Notes: a model not told the origin generated them from the sequence alone. 64,000 nt of DNA from Acuticoccus sp051016205 (GCA_051016205.1 CP136534.1:1488001-1552000), one strand, 5' to 3'. Counted from the stretch's first letter, positions 1 through 9,692 are shown. Program-made: numbers and translations.

Positions 1-16
1 AGCGCGAAGGCAAGCG

Positions 17-868
17 TCAACCGGCCTCGTCGTTGCGCATGGCGAGAATACGCTTGTAAAGATCGCGCCTTGGAAGACCTGTCGCCTTGGCGACCTCGGC
101 CGCAGCATCCGCCGCGCTCTGACCCTCCTGGGCGGCGGCCAGAAGCGCGTCCACCTCGCCGGCGTCAGGCGCGGCCGCCTCGCCAGGCGGGCCCACGAGA
201 ATGACGATCTCCCCCTTCGTGGGTTCACGGGCGAATCGGTCGGCAAGGACATCGAGTGTGTCCCGCTCCACAGTCTCGAAGCGCTTGGTGAGTTCGCGCG
301 CCACCGCCGCCTCGCGAGGGCCGAGCACGTCTTCAAGGCTCTTGAGGGTTGCCGCCACCCTGTGTGGGGCTTCAAACAGGACGAGCGTTGCGGGGATCAT
401 CGCAAGCTCTGAAATGCGTTTGTCGCGGGCGGCGGACTTGCTGGGCAAGAACCCTGCAAAATGAAAACGGTCTGTGGGAAGGCCGCTCACCGAAAGGGCG
501 GCGATGGGGGCCGATGCTCCCGGCACCACACGCACGGCGTGACCGTTGGCCCAGGCTTCCGACACAAGCCGGTAGCCTGGGTCCGACACCAAGGGCGTGC
601 CGGCATCGCTCACCAAGGCGACCGACTGACCCTCTTCAAGGGCTGCAAGGAGTTTGGGTCTTTGGGCCGCGCCCCCATGTTCGTCATATCGCACCAGATG
701 GGTGGTGATGGCATAGTGGGACAGGAAGCGGCCCGTATGGCGCGTGTCCTCCGCTGCCACCATGTCCACCGCAGCAAGGGTGGCAAGGGCGCGCAAGGTG
801 ATGTCGGCGCGGTTGCCGATGGGCGTTGCAACGACGTAAAGGCCTGCCGGCACACTGGGCGCGGTCAT
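17..868 (-). CDS. rsmI: 16S rRNA (cytidine-1402-2'-O)-methyltransferase RsmI
   Basis: RsmI methylates the 2'-OH of C1402 in 16S rRNA using SAM. The protein (about 283 aa) has the tetrapyrrole-methylase-fold signatures of the family: TPIGNRADITLRAL near the N-terminus, AEDTRHTGRFL, SDAGTPLVSDPGYRL, and the VPGASA motif. Its length is normal. The start is not certain: ATGs also occur at 886 and 940, and an open frame continues far upstream. I chose 868 because homology begins a few residues after it and it leaves a normal gap to the divergent lipoprotein gene. No good ribosome binding site is visible at any of the three. Confidence 0.93.
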   Translation of the reverse strand: MTAPSVPAGLYVVATPIGNRADITLRALATLAAVDMVAAEDTRHTGRFLSHYAITTHLVRYDEHGGAAQRPKLLAALEEGQSVALVSDAGTPLVSDPGYRLVSEAWANGHAVRVVPGASAPIAALSVSGLPTDRFHFAGFLPSKSAARDKRISELAMIPATLVLFEAPHRVAATLKSLEDVLGPREAAVARELTKRFETVERDTLDVLADRFAREPTKGEIVILVGPPGEAAAPDAGEVDALLAAAQEGQSAADAAAEVAKATGLPRRDLYKRILAMRNDEAG

Positions 869-938
869 GGGATGGCCGTCGATCATGTAGGCGCGCTCAG
901 GCAGCGATGCGTCCTCCGACTTGCAGGGATGGCGTTCC

Positions 939-2171
939 ATGGTAGAGGATCGCGCTGTGACAGGAACAACAACAATACGCAACGGACGGCCACAACGCCG
1001 GCACGGGCGGGTGAGGCGGGCAACACCGCTCCTCAGCCTTGCCGCAGCGCTTGTCCTTGCTGCGTGCGCTGGCGATGGTCTCGACGACGGGCCATCCCCC
1101 AGCGCCATCATAGGCGGGCCTGGCCCCGTCCAGGAAGAAAGGGTGATCGGCGATGGGTCGATCACCGTTGCGCTGCTCCTTCCCATTTCCGCAGGTGGCA
1201 GCGCCAGCGGTTTGGCCCAGTCGTTCCAGAGCGCGGCCGAACTCGCCCTTGATGAGGTGAGTGAGGACAACATTCGCATCGTCGTGCGCGACACCGCTGG
1301 CAGCGCCGATACCGCCCGCCTAGCGGCCGAAGCCTCCGTTGCCGATGGTGCGCAGCTGATCCTCGGTCCGGTGTTCGCGCCGGCCGTCTCAGGCAGTGCG
1401 GACGCGGCCCGTGCGGCGAGCGTTCCCGTCATTGCCTTTTCCACCGATGCGACTGTGGCCGGGCGGGGCACTTACCTCCTCTCATTCCTGCCGCGGCAGG
1501 ATGCAACGCGCATTGTGGCCTATGCGGCTGAAAACGGGGCCAACGCCTTCTCGGCGCTTGTGCCTGACAACGGCTATGGGCTGGTGATGGAAGCGGCCTT
1601 CCGCGAGGCAGTTGCCGCTGCCCGCGGCAAGGTGGTCGCGGTGGAGCGCTATCAGCCTGGCGAAATTGCCGCTGCCGCCACAACAGTTGCCGGTCGCGGT
1701 GCGGTGGACGCTGTGTTCGTGCCCAATGGCGGGGATGATCCGGCCGCTGCGGCCGCGGCGTTGACGGCTGCTGGCGTCAACGCACGGCTTTTGGGGAGCG
1801 GCCAATGGGACAATGCGGCCATCCTGGCAGCGCCTGGGCTTGCGGGCGCATGGTATCCTGGCCCTGCCAAAGGGGGCTTCCAGTCCTTCTCTGAGCGTTA
1901 CCAGTCAAAGTATGGCGCCGCTCCGCCCCGCACCGCCTCACTGGTTTATGATGCCGTGCGCCTTGCCAATGGGCTTGTGGCGGCACGGGGGCCGGGTGCG
2001 TTCCGCTCCCAATCCCTTCAGGCGAGCGATGGCTACCTTGGGGTGGACGGCATTTTCCGCATGTCCTCCAACGGACTGTCGGAGCGGGGCCTTGCGGTCT
2101 ACCAGGTGGGGACGGGCGGAACATCGTCGGTGGTCTCACCTGCACCGTCCAAATTCTCGCGCTCGTTTTAG
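939..2171 (+). CDS. LpoA-like penicillin-binding protein activator lipoprotein
   Basis: This is an outer-membrane or periplasmic lipoprotein with a type-1 periplasmic-binding-protein fold (Peripla_BP_6/LpoA group), the class that activates PBP1-type peptidoglycan synthases. From the ATG at 939 there is a basic stretch, a hydrophobic segment and a lipobox ending LAAC, so Cys is the likely lipidated residue. The following region, starting VALLLPISAGGSASGLAQ, is the usual first beta-alpha unit of the fold. It is divergent from rsmI, a pairing common in alphaproteobacteria in one orientation or the other. GTG 957 and TTG 921 are alternative starts. The family assignment is by fold and neighbourhood, so activator function is inferred. 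Confidence 0.8.
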   Translation: MVEDRAVTGTTTIRNGRPQRRHGRVRRATPLLSLAAALVLAACAGDGLDDGPSPSAIIGGPGPVQEERVIGDGSITVALLLPISAGGSASGLAQSFQSAAELALDEVSEDNIRIVVRDTAGSADTARLAAEASVADGAQLILGPVFAPAVSGSADAARAASVPVIAFSTDATVAGRGTYLLSFLPRQDATRIVAYAAENGANAFSALVPDNGYGLVMEAAFREAVAAARGKVVAVERYQPGEIAAAATTVAGRGAVDAVFVPNGGDDPAAAAAALTAAGVNARLLGSGQWDNAAILAAPGLAGAWYPGPAKGGFQSFSERYQSKYGAAPPRTASLVYDAVRLANGLVAARGPGAFRSQSLQASDGYLGVDGIFRMSSNGLSERGLAVYQVGTGGTSSVVSPAPSKFSRSF

Positions 2172-2180
2172 GGTCTCGCC

Positions 2181-3368
2181 TTGGCGCGGGTCCTGATTGT
2201 CATCACCGGCGGCATTGCTGCCTATAAGATGCTGGAAGTGGTGCGCCGCCTTCGCGAGCGTGGCCATGAGACGCCGGCGATCCTGACCGAGGCGGCCAAG
2301 CAATTCGTGACGCCTTTGTCGGTAGGGGCGCTCTCCAACGCGCCTGTGCTGGACGATCTCTTCGATCTCGACCGTGAGAGGGAAATTGGCCACATCCGCC
2401 TTGCGCGCGATGCTGACCTCGTGCTCGTCGCCCCGGCCAGCGCGGACTTTTTGGCGAAGATGGCCCATGGGCTCGCGGGCGATCTTGCCGGTGCTGCCCT
2501 CCTTGCCACCAACGCACCCGTCTTGGTGGCGCCGGCCATGAACCCTTTGATGTGGGCGCATCCGGCAACGCGTCGCAATGTGGAACAGCTCAAGGCCGAC
2601 GGGATTGCCATGATCGGCCCCGAGCACGGCGAGATGGCCGAGCGCAACGAAGCCGGTGTCGGCCGCCTGTCTGAGCCTGCCGCCATCGTGGCGGCGGTGG
2701 AGGCAAGCCTCGCGCCGGAACGCAGCCTAGAGGGGCGCCACATTCTCGTGACCTCAGGGCCGACCCATGAGCCCATCGACCCTGTGCGCTACATTGCCAA
2801 CCGCTCCTCAGGCCGCCAGGGCCATGCCATTGCCGCAGCCGCCGCCGCCAAGGGGGCAAGGGTGACGCTTGTGAGCGGGCCCGTGACGCTCACGCCGCCC
2901 CCGGGCGTTGAGATGCGCCCGGTCCAGTCGGCGCACGACATGTTGGTGGCTGTGACCGACAGCCTGCCGGCGGACGTTGCCGTGATGGCAGCAGCGGTCG
3001 CGGACTGGTCGGTGGAGGCGGCGGGCGAGAAGATCAAGAAATCGGGCGCGCCGCCGAGCCTGACCTTGCGGGAAAACCCTGACATTCTCGCCACCTTGAG
3101 CAAGCACGCCCAAAGGCCGCCCCTTGTGGTGGGGTTTGCGGCCGAAACCTCCAACGTGGTTGAGAACGCCAAGGCCAAGCGCCTGCGCAAAGGCTGCGAC
3201 TGGATTGTCGCCAACGACGTCTCCAAAGGGGTCTTTGGGGAGGACGAGAACACCGTCCACCTCGTCACCGAAGCGGGGGTCGAGGATTGGCCGCGGCTTT
3301 CCAAGGCCGATGTGGCGGACCGTCTAACGGCGCGCATCGCACAAGCCCTCGGCCACGACGATGATTGA
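2181..3368 (+). CDS. coaBC: Bifunctional phosphopantothenoylcysteine decarboxylase/synthetase CoaBC
   Basis: Makes 4'-phosphopantetheine from phosphopantothenate and cysteine in coenzyme A synthesis. The N-terminal flavoprotein decarboxylase half starts ARVLIVITGGIAAYK and carries the APAMNPLMW motif. The C-terminal CTP-dependent synthetase half has SGPTHEPIDPVRYIANRSSG and the KIKK lysine motif. At 395 aa it is full length. TTG 2181 is the only credible start: an in-frame stop lies 12 bases upstream and the homology begins at the first residues. The end overlaps dut by 8 bases, so the two are translationally coupled. Confidence 0.97.
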   Translation: MARVLIVITGGIAAYKMLEVVRRLRERGHETPAILTEAAKQFVTPLSVGALSNAPVLDDLFDLDREREIGHIRLARDADLVLVAPASADFLAKMAHGLAGDLAGAALLATNAPVLVAPAMNPLMWAHPATRRNVEQLKADGIAMIGPEHGEMAERNEAGVGRLSEPAAIVAAVEASLAPERSLEGRHILVTSGPTHEPIDPVRYIANRSSGRQGHAIAAAAAAKGARVTLVSGPVTLTPPPGVEMRPVQSAHDMLVAVTDSLPADVAVMAAAVADWSVEAAGEKIKKSGAPPSLTLRENPDILATLSKHAQRPPLVVGFAAETSNVVENAKAKRLRKGCDWIVANDVSKGVFGEDENTVHLVTEAGVEDWPRLSKADVADRLTARIAQALGHDDD

Positions 3369-3807
3369 TGTTGCCATCAAGACGCTGCCTCACGGTGAGG
3401 GCTTGACGCCGGTATACGCCAGCGCGGGTGCAGCAGGGCTCGACCTTCCCGCAGCCGTTGACGAGGACGGACCCATCACGCTGGCACCTTTGGGCCGCGC
3501 GCTGATCCCCACAGGGATCGCGATCGCCTTGCCTGGGGGGTATGAGGCACAAGTGCGGCCGCGCTCGGGCCTTGCGGCGCGCCATGGGGTGACCGTCCTC
3601 AACGCCCCTGGCACCATCGACGAGGACTATCGCGGAGAGGTGAAGGTGGCCCTCGTCAACCTCTCCGACACGCCCTTCGTGGTGCAGCGGGGGGAGAGGA
3701 TTGCGCAGATGGTGTTCGCCCCCGTCACCCGCGCCGTTCTCCAGCCTGTGGAGGCGTTGCCCGAGACGCTGCGCGGCGAAGGCGGCTTCGGGTCCACAGG
3801 CCGATGA
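3361..3807 (+). CDS. dut: dUTP pyrophosphatase
   Basis: Hydrolyses dUTP to dUMP and PPi, keeping uracil out of DNA and feeding dTMP synthesis. It is 148 aa with all conserved motifs of the trimeric dUTPase family: GAAGLDLP (motif 1), RPRSGLAARHG (2), GTIDEDYRGEVKV (3, with the catalytic Asp), RIAQMVF (4) and the Gly-rich C-terminal RGEGGFGSTGR (5). Coupled to coaBC upstream (ATGATTGA overlap) and to the moeB-like gene downstream (ATGA overlap). coaBC-dut adjacency is widespread in proteobacteria. Confidence 0.98.
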   Translation: MIDVAIKTLPHGEGLTPVYASAGAAGLDLPAAVDEDGPITLAPLGRALIPTGIAIALPGGYEAQVRPRSGLAARHGVTVLNAPGTIDEDYRGEVKVALVNLSDTPFVVQRGERIAQMVFAPVTRAVLQPVEALPETLRGEGGFGSTGR

Positions 3808-4619
3808 CCTTGTCGCCTGAGGAGGTGGAGCGCTACGCCCGCCACCTGGTGCTTCAGGAGGTGGGGGGACCCGGCCAGCAAGCGCTGAAGCGCGCGTCTG
3901 TGCTCGTGGTCGGGGCAGGCGGGCTCGGCTCGCCCGTGATCTTGTATCTGGCGGCAGCGGGCGTCGGCACCATCCACGTGGTGGACGATGATGCTGTGAG
4001 CCTGTCCAACCTCCAGCGCCAGGTCCTCCACGGCACGGACGATATCGGGCGCGCGAAGGTTGCGAGCGCTGCCGATGCCGTTGGCAGGCTCAACCCCCAT
4101 ACCACCATCGTCCCCCATCAGGTGCGGCTGAGTGAGGCGAATGTCGGTGAGCTTCTCGCCGGTGTGGACGTTGTGGCGGACGGGTCGGACAACTTTGCCA
4201 CCCGCTACCTTGTGTCCGATGCGTGCGCGATGGCCGAGGTGCCTTTGGTGACGGCAGCGGTCAGCCGGTTCGACGGGGCCATCACCACCCTTGCCCCTTT
4301 CGAGGCAGGGCCCGACGGCCGCCCGCGCCCCACCTATCGCTGCCTGTACCCTGAAGCGCCTCCGGCCGATCTGGAGCCGCCTTGCGCCACTGCGGGTATC
4401 CTAGGCGTGGTGACAGGGGTTGTGGGCACGCTACAGGCCGCTGAGGTGCTCAAGCGCCTCCTCGGCGTGGGTGAGCCGCTCTATGGCAAACTGTTGTGCG
4501 TGTCGGTGCTTGGAGCCCGCTTTGAGGTGATCGACTACGAGTGGGACCCTGCCAACCCTTTGACGGGCTCACGCACAAAACCTCTCTCAAGGGCGCCCGC
4601 CCAGGAGAAAAGCTCTTGA
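3804..4619 (+). CDS. moeB: HesA/MoeB/ThiF family adenylyltransferase
   Basis: An E1-like enzyme that adenylates the C-terminal glycine of a sulfur-carrier protein (MoaD or ThiS) for molybdopterin or thiamine synthesis. It is 271 aa with the nucleotide-binding GAGGLGSPV, the R-x-x-Q-R motif in LSNLQRQVLH, and the late CATAGILG segment with the likely catalytic Cys. The first zinc CxxC pair is incomplete (YRCLYP where YRC is preceded by Thr rather than Cys), so zinc binding may be altered. Which carrier it serves cannot be told from sequence. The last 85 bases overlap the 3' end of the opposite-strand cyclase gene. Confidence 0.88.
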   Translation: MTLSPEEVERYARHLVLQEVGGPGQQALKRASVLVVGAGGLGSPVILYLAAAGVGTIHVVDDDAVSLSNLQRQVLHGTDDIGRAKVASAADAVGRLNPHTTIVPHQVRLSEANVGELLAGVDVVADGSDNFATRYLVSDACAMAEVPLVTAAVSRFDGAITTLAPFEAGPDGRPRPTYRCLYPEAPPADLEPPCATAGILGVVTGVVGTLQAAEVLKRLLGVGEPLYGKLLCVSVLGARFEVIDYEWDPANPLTGSRTKPLSRAPAQEKSS

Positions 4620-5791
4620 GCAGCGCCCACCCCCTCTAGCTCGAACAGCCCGCAGGAGTGCCACTCCCCGCACGCCTTTGCGATGGAGTTCGTCACGAGA
4701 ACAGGCTCGCGCAGCGCTTTTGTCAGCCGCTCGATCCGCGCCACCTTGTTGACGGTGGGACCGATGACGGAGAAGGTCAGCCGATCGGGAATGCCGATAT
4801 TGCCGTACATGACGAGCCCCGTATCGATGGCAATCCCGGCGACGTCGGCAACGCAGGTGCGATCGCCCAACAGCGCTGCATGGTCTTTGCGGAACGCTTC
4901 CAACTCGCCCAGAACGTCCTTCGTGGCATTCAGGATGCGTGCGACCCCATCGTCCTCCAAAGGCATGATGGCAAGGACCGCATCGCCGATAAAGTCCAAA
5001 ACATCGCCCCCTGCCTCCGCAATGGGGCCGGCTGTGGCGGTGAAGTAGCTGTTGAGGAACGGCAGATAGTCCTCAAGCCCCAGCGCTTCGCAAATGGCGG
5101 TGGAGCCGCGCAGGTCACAGTACCAGATGACGGCGTCGATGGATTCCCCTTCGCCGCGCATGATCTTGCCCGACAGCACCTTTTGTCCGGCAGAGCGGCC
5201 AAGATAGGTCTGTGCCAGCGAATCGCGCATGTCGCGCTGAATGGTGTTGCGCGTTGCAAGGGCGAGCATGAATTTCAGCCGCTCAAGGGCGAGGATATCC
5301 ACTTCGCTGAAGCCGTCGGGCGCATCGCTGCAGAAGCTGACCAGGATGCCAGCGCCAGGGATGTCAGGCGCCACGGGATGACCGAACTTGATCATCATCA
5401 TGACGTAGTCGGTGTAGCCGCGGTCGGCGAAGTCATCCAGAATCGGAAAGTCGCGCGGACTGTTGGGATCGACCATCTTTCGGCGCAGCACTGCCACGTC
5501 GTTTTCAATCACGTAGCGGATGGGCGAGTGCATAAACGCTTCCGACGTGCCGCCTTCGCCGTGGCGGAAGCGTTCGATCTCGACCCCTTCCTCGGTCATG
5601 TCCCAGGTGATGTTCTGGGTCATGAAAATGGGGTTGAGGAGGCGCCAGGCGATCATCGCCCGCGAGATGGACAGGCCCTGTCGGCGGGCCTCCACACAAA
5701 ACCCTTCCAAGAGCTCCGTCACGTCCTGATCGGCGAGGGCGCCGATCGCCAAAAACTCCTCCAAGTCGGCGATGAGGGCGTTGTGGAGCAC
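4535..5791 (-). CDS. Class III adenylate/guanylate cyclase, soluble
   Basis: Predicted nucleotide cyclase of 418 aa. The C-terminal catalytic domain (about residues 205-400) has the metal-binding CDLRGST loop, the GDVLDFIGDAVLAI segment with the second metal Asp region, and a GPTVNKVARIE helix typical of class III enzymes. The N-terminal about 200 residues form an unrecognised, non-membrane domain, also seen in many alphaproteobacterial cyclases. It lies 16 bases behind secA on the same strand, so it is probably co-transcribed. Its 3' end runs 85 bases antisense into moeB. Substrate (ATP or GTP) and signal are unknown. Confidence 0.88.
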   Translation of the reverse strand: MLHNALIADLEEFLAIGALADQDVTELLEGFCVEARRQGLSISRAMIAWRLLNPIFMTQNITWDMTEEGVEIERFRHGEGGTSEAFMHSPIRYVIENDVAVLRRKMVDPNSPRDFPILDDFADRGYTDYVMMMIKFGHPVAPDIPGAGILVSFCSDAPDGFSEVDILALERLKFMLALATRNTIQRDMRDSLAQTYLGRSAGQKVLSGKIMRGEGESIDAVIWYCDLRGSTAICEALGLEDYLPFLNSYFTATAGPIAEAGGDVLDFIGDAVLAIMPLEDDGVARILNATKDVLGELEAFRKDHAALLGDRTCVADVAGIAIDTGLVMYGNIGIPDRLTFSVIGPTVNKVARIERLTKALREPVLVTNSIAKACGEWHSCGLFELEGVGAAQELFSWAGALERGFVREPVKGLAGSHS

Positions 5792-5807
5792 TGGGGCCGC
5801 CTCCGTG

Positions 5808-8657
5808 TCAGGCGGCCTTGCCGTGGCAGTGTTTGTACTTCTTGCCGGAGCCGCAGGGGCACTGCTCGTTACGGCTCACCTTGCCCCAGCTTCTTGGGTC
5901 GGCGGGGTTGCGCTCCGCGGCGGCTTTGCGTGCCGTACGGGGTTCGCGCACGGCGACGTCGCCATTCTCGTGGGGCGGTGCGCCGGGCTCCGGGCCATAG
6001 GCAGCGTCGGCAAGCTCGAACTCGTCCTCGCCTGAGAACGGGTCCATGTGGTGAGGCTCCATGCTGGCAAGGTCGCCATCGGCCGGAAGCGTCGGCGCTG
6101 GCTGCTGGGTCTGGATCTCAATGCGCATGAGCTGACCGGTGGTTGCGGTTCTGAGTTCAGACAGCATGGCCTCAAACAGCGCGAACGCTTCGGTCTTGTA
6201 CTCGTTCAACGGGTCGCGCTGGGCATACCCGCGGAAGCCCACCACCGAGCGCAGATGATCCAACGTCGCAAGATGCTCCCGCCACAGGTGGTCGAGCGTC
6301 TGCAGAAGGACCGACTTTTCCACCTGGCGCCACAGCTCGGAGCCGTACTGGCCGACCTTGCGGGCGGCGGCCTCGTCGGTGGCTTTCTTCAAGCGGTCGC
6401 GAATCTCCTCGTCAGCGATCCCTTCCTCATTCGCCCAGTCGGGGATGGGAAGGTCGAGGTCGAAGACTTTCATCACCTCTTCGCGCAGTTCCTTGACCTT
6501 CCACTGCTCAGGGTAGGCCTTTTCGGGAATGTGCTTGGAGACGAGGCTGTCGATCACGTCGTGGCGCATCTCAGTGATGGCATCGCGCACGTGCTCGTCG
6601 CGCATCAATTCGCGGCGCTGCTCGAACACCACCTTGCGCTGGTCGTTCATCACGTCGTCGTATTTGAGGACGTTCTTGCGCTGGTCGAAGTTGCGCGCTT
6701 CCACCTTCTGCTGGGCCTTTTCTAGCGCCCTGTTGATCCAGGGGTGGACGATGGCCTCGCCCTCTTCGAGCCCAAGACGCTGAAGCATGGAATCCATGCG
6801 GTCCGAGCCGAAGATGCGCATCAGATCGTCCTGCAGGGACAGGTAGAAGCGCGAGCGGCCAGGGTCGCCCTGACGGCCTGAGCGGCCGCGCAGCTGGTTG
6901 TCGATGCGCCGGCTTTCGTGCCGCTCCGTGGCAAGGACGAAGAGGCCGCCGGCTTCAAGCGCCTTCTTCTTGCCCTCCTCCACGCGATCGCGGATCGCCT
7001 GTTCCTTGGCGTCGCGATCGGGATCGGCCTCCTCGCCGACGGGGCCCAGTTCCTCGGCAATCAACATGTCCGCGTTGCCGCCGAGCTGAATGTCGGTGCC
7101 GCGGCCGGCCATGTTGGTGGCGATGGTGATGGCGCCAGGCACGCCGGCCTGGGAAATGATCTTCGCCTCCTGCTCGTGGAAGCGCGCGTTCAGGACCTGG
7201 AACATGGGCTTGCCGCCCTTGGACGTCTCGCCGATGTGCGCGGCCACATGGGGCTTCGACACGTCGCGCTGGCGGTAGCCGGCCTGCTTCAAGCGCTCGG
7301 CCAACTGCTCGGACTTTTCAATGCTGGTGGTGCCCACGAGGATGGGCTGACCCTTTTCGTGCGCCTCCTGGATGATCTCCAGGATGGCGTCGTATTTCTC
7401 TTCCTGGGTGCGGTAGACTTGGTCGTCCTCGTCGAGGCGCTGGATGTCGACGTTGGTGGGGATCGACACCACGTCCAGGCTATAAATGTCCATGAACTCT
7501 TCCGCCTCGGTGGCGGCGGTGCCCGTCATGCCGGCAAGCTTGTCGTACATGCGGAAATAGTTCTGGAAAGTGATGGACGCGACGGTCTGGCTCTCAGGAT
7601 TGATGGGCTGCTTTTCCTTGGCCTCAAGCGCCTGGTGAAGCCCCTCGCCATAGCGCCGGCCAGGCATCATGCGGCCGGTGAACTCATCGATGATGATGAC
7701 TTCGCTGTTTTTGACGATGTAGTCCTTGTCCCTCTGGAACAGTTTGTGCGCCCGCAGCGCTTGCTGCAGGTGATGGACCACGGAGACGTTTTCCACGTCG
7801 TAAAGGGAATCGCCTTTGAGGAGCTTGGCGTCGGCGAGCAGCGTTTCCAGCTTTTCGTTGCCCACGTCGGTGAAGGTGGCCGTGCGCTGCTTCTCGTCGA
7901 TTTCGTAATCTTCGGGCTCAAGGCTCGGCACGAAGGTGTCGATGGTGTTGTAAAAGTCCGACCGGTCTTCCAGCGGCCCTGAGATGATGAGGGGCGTGCG
8001 CGCCTCGTCCACCAGGATGGAATCCACCTCATCGACGATGGCGAAGAAATGGTCGCGCTGGGTCATGGCGCGAATGTCGTACTTCAAATTGTCGCGCAGG
8101 TAGTCGAAGCCGTACTCGTTGTTGGTGCCGTAGGTGATGTCGCTGTCGTAGGCGGCCTTGCGCTCCTGGTCGGTCTTGCCGTGGACGATGACGCCAACGC
8201 TCATGCCGAGGAAGTTGTAAATCTGCCCCATCCAGGCCGCGTCACGTTCGGCCAGATAATCGTTCACGGTGACGACGTGGACGCCTTTGCCGGCCAAAGC
8301 GTTCAGGTAAACCGGGAGGGTTGCCACCAGCGTCTTGCCCTCACCGGTCTTCATTTCGGCGATGCCGCCTTCGTGAAGCACCATGCCGCCGATGAGCTGC
8401 ACATCGAAATGGCGTTGGCCGAGGGTCCGCTTGGCCGCCTCTCGAACCACAGCAAATGCGGGCACGAGCAGGTCGTCCAGCTTCTTGCCGGCGGCAATCT
8501 CGGCGCGGAAGGCATCGGTCTTGGCCTTCAAGTCTGCGTCGGAGAGCCGCTCGAACTCTTGCTCGACGGCGTTGATTGCATCTACGCGTGTGCGATAGCC
8601 CTTCACTCGGCGTTCATTCGCCGAACCGAAAAGGCGTTTTGTCAGGCTACCGAGCAT
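5808..8657 (-). CDS. secA: Preprotein translocase ATPase SecA
   Basis: The ATP-driven motor that pushes unfolded preproteins through SecYEG at the inner membrane. It is 949 aa and full length, with the DEAD-motor Walker A (MKTGEGKT), the Walker B DEVDSILVDEARTPL, the GRGTDIQLGG motif of the second motor half, and the C-terminal zinc/SecB-binding motif CPCGSGKKYKHCHG. The start at 8657 is preceded by a GAGAGGA-like ribosome binding site. It is divergent from the parvulin gene, with 168 bases shared as a regulatory region. Confidence 0.99.
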   Translation of the reverse strand: MLGSLTKRLFGSANERRVKGYRTRVDAINAVEQEFERLSDADLKAKTDAFRAEIAAGKKLDDLLVPAFAVVREAAKRTLGQRHFDVQLIGGMVLHEGGIAEMKTGEGKTLVATLPVYLNALAGKGVHVVTVNDYLAERDAAWMGQIYNFLGMSVGVIVHGKTDQERKAAYDSDITYGTNNEYGFDYLRDNLKYDIRAMTQRDHFFAIVDEVDSILVDEARTPLIISGPLEDRSDFYNTIDTFVPSLEPEDYEIDEKQRTATFTDVGNEKLETLLADAKLLKGDSLYDVENVSVVHHLQQALRAHKLFQRDKDYIVKNSEVIIIDEFTGRMMPGRRYGEGLHQALEAKEKQPINPESQTVASITFQNYFRMYDKLAGMTGTAATEAEEFMDIYSLDVVSIPTNVDIQRLDEDDQVYRTQEEKYDAILEIIQEAHEKGQPILVGTTSIEKSEQLAERLKQAGYRQRDVSKPHVAAHIGETSKGGKPMFQVLNARFHEQEAKIISQAGVPGAITIATNMAGRGTDIQLGGNADMLIAEELGPVGEEADPDRDAKEQAIRDRVEEGKKKALEAGGLFVLATERHESRRIDNQLRGRSGRQGDPGRSRFYLSLQDDLMRIFGSDRMDSMLQRLGLEEGEAIVHPWINRALEKAQQKVEARNFDQRKNVLKYDDVMNDQRKVVFEQRRELMRDEHVRDAITEMRHDVIDSLVSKHIPEKAYPEQWKVKELREEVMKVFDLDLPIPDWANEEGIADEEIRDRLKKATDEAAARKVGQYGSELWRQVEKSVLLQTLDHLWREHLATLDHLRSVVGFRGYAQRDPLNEYKTEAFALFEAMLSELRTATTGQLMRIEIQTQQPAPTLPADGDLASMEPHHMDPFSGEDEFELADAAYGPEPGAPPHENGDVAVREPRTARKAAAERNPADPRSWGKVSRNEQCPCGSGKKYKHCHGKAA

Positions 8658-8825
8658 CCAGTCCTCTCGTCGTACGGATCGGCGCGCGGATCAGCGGAGA
8701 AACGTCTCACAGGGCGCATCCGAGCCGACGGCAAGGGATTTCGCTGTCAGGCGCGCGCAACGGCATTTATGTTTGGCTCAGGGCCTTGTCAAACGAACGA
8801 AGGCCCTCAGGAAGGATCTAACCCC

Positions 8826-9692
8826 ATGTTCACACGTTTCTGGCCCGCGGTCGCGGTCGCCGCCGCACTCGTCGGCTCGCCCGTTGCGGCCCTCGCTCAG
8901 GACGGTAACGCCGTGCTCGGCACCGTCAATGGCAAGCCTATCACGGAAGCCGACATGGCGCTCACCCAGGACTATCTCGGCCAGGCGCTTGAGCAGTACC
9001 CCCCGCAGCAGCGCAACGACGTTGCCATGCGCTTTCTCATCGACATGCTGCTCCTTGCCGATGCGGGGGAGGAGAAGGGGCTTGAGAGCGACCCCGTCTA
9101 CGACCAGCGCATGGCGTTCATGCGCACACAGACCCTGCGCGACCTTTATCTACAAAGGGTGATCGAGGAGCAAATCTCCGAGGACGCTGTGCGCGCGCGC
9201 TATGAGGAGGAGGCCAAAAACTTCCCCATCGAGCAGGTGACGGCGAGCCACATCCTTGTTCCTGAAGAGGAAAAGGCCAAGGAGCTGATTGCCCAGATCG
9301 AGGCCGGCGGCGATTTCGCCAAGCTTGCCGAAGAGCACTCCCAGGACCCAGGGTCTGCCCGTCGCGGCGGCTCGCTCGGGGAATTCGGCCGCGGCCAGAT
9401 GGTCAAGCCTTTTGAGGATGCTGCCTTCGCGCTCGGCGAAGGGGAGTACACCAAAGAGCCCGTCCAGTCCCGCTTCGGTTGGCACATCATCCGCGTGGAC
9501 GGGAAGTCCACCCAGGAGGCGCCCACCTTCGATGCGGCCCAGGCGAGCCTGCGCGAACACATGTCCCGCGAACTTTTGGCGCGCGAATTGACGCGGCTGC
9601 GGGATGCGGCGACGATCGAGCAGGCCAACGCCCCCGCAGCGCCGGCCGCACCCACCAACGAGGCACCCGCCGAGGAGCCTGCCCAGCAGTGA
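8826..9692 (+). CDS. Periplasmic parvulin-type peptidyl-prolyl isomerase
   Basis: Cis/trans prolyl isomerase of the PpiC/parvulin class, probably helping outer-membrane or periplasmic protein folding. It is 288 aa with a Sec signal peptide (hydrophobic run ending AALAQ), a SurA-like N-terminal helical part, and a parvulin domain at about residues 138-235 including ASHILV, GGSLGEFGRGQMV and SRFGWHIIRV. An Ala/Pro/Glu-rich tail follows. AGGAAGGA precedes the ATG. The stop overlaps the argJ start as GTGA, so it is coupled to argJ. It stands opposite secA, a fitting partnership for exported proteins. Confidence 0.92.
   Translation: MFTRFWPAVAVAAALVGSPVAALAQDGNAVLGTVNGKPITEADMALTQDYLGQALEQYPPQQRNDVAMRFLIDMLLLADAGEEKGLESDPVYDQRMAFMRTQTLRDLYLQRVIEEQISEDAVRARYEEEAKNFPIEQVTASHILVPEEEKAKELIAQIEAGGDFAKLAEEHSQDPGSARRGGSLGEFGRGQMVKPFEDAAFALGEGEYTKEPVQSRFGWHIIRVDGKSTQEAPTFDAAQASLREHMSRELLARELTRLRDAATIEQANAPAAPAAPTNEAPAEEPAQQ

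Noticed and set aside
869..1471. 200-residue N-terminal extension of RsmI
   Set aside because: It lies antisense to the lipoprotein gene and has no methyltransferase homology; simply an open high-GC frame.
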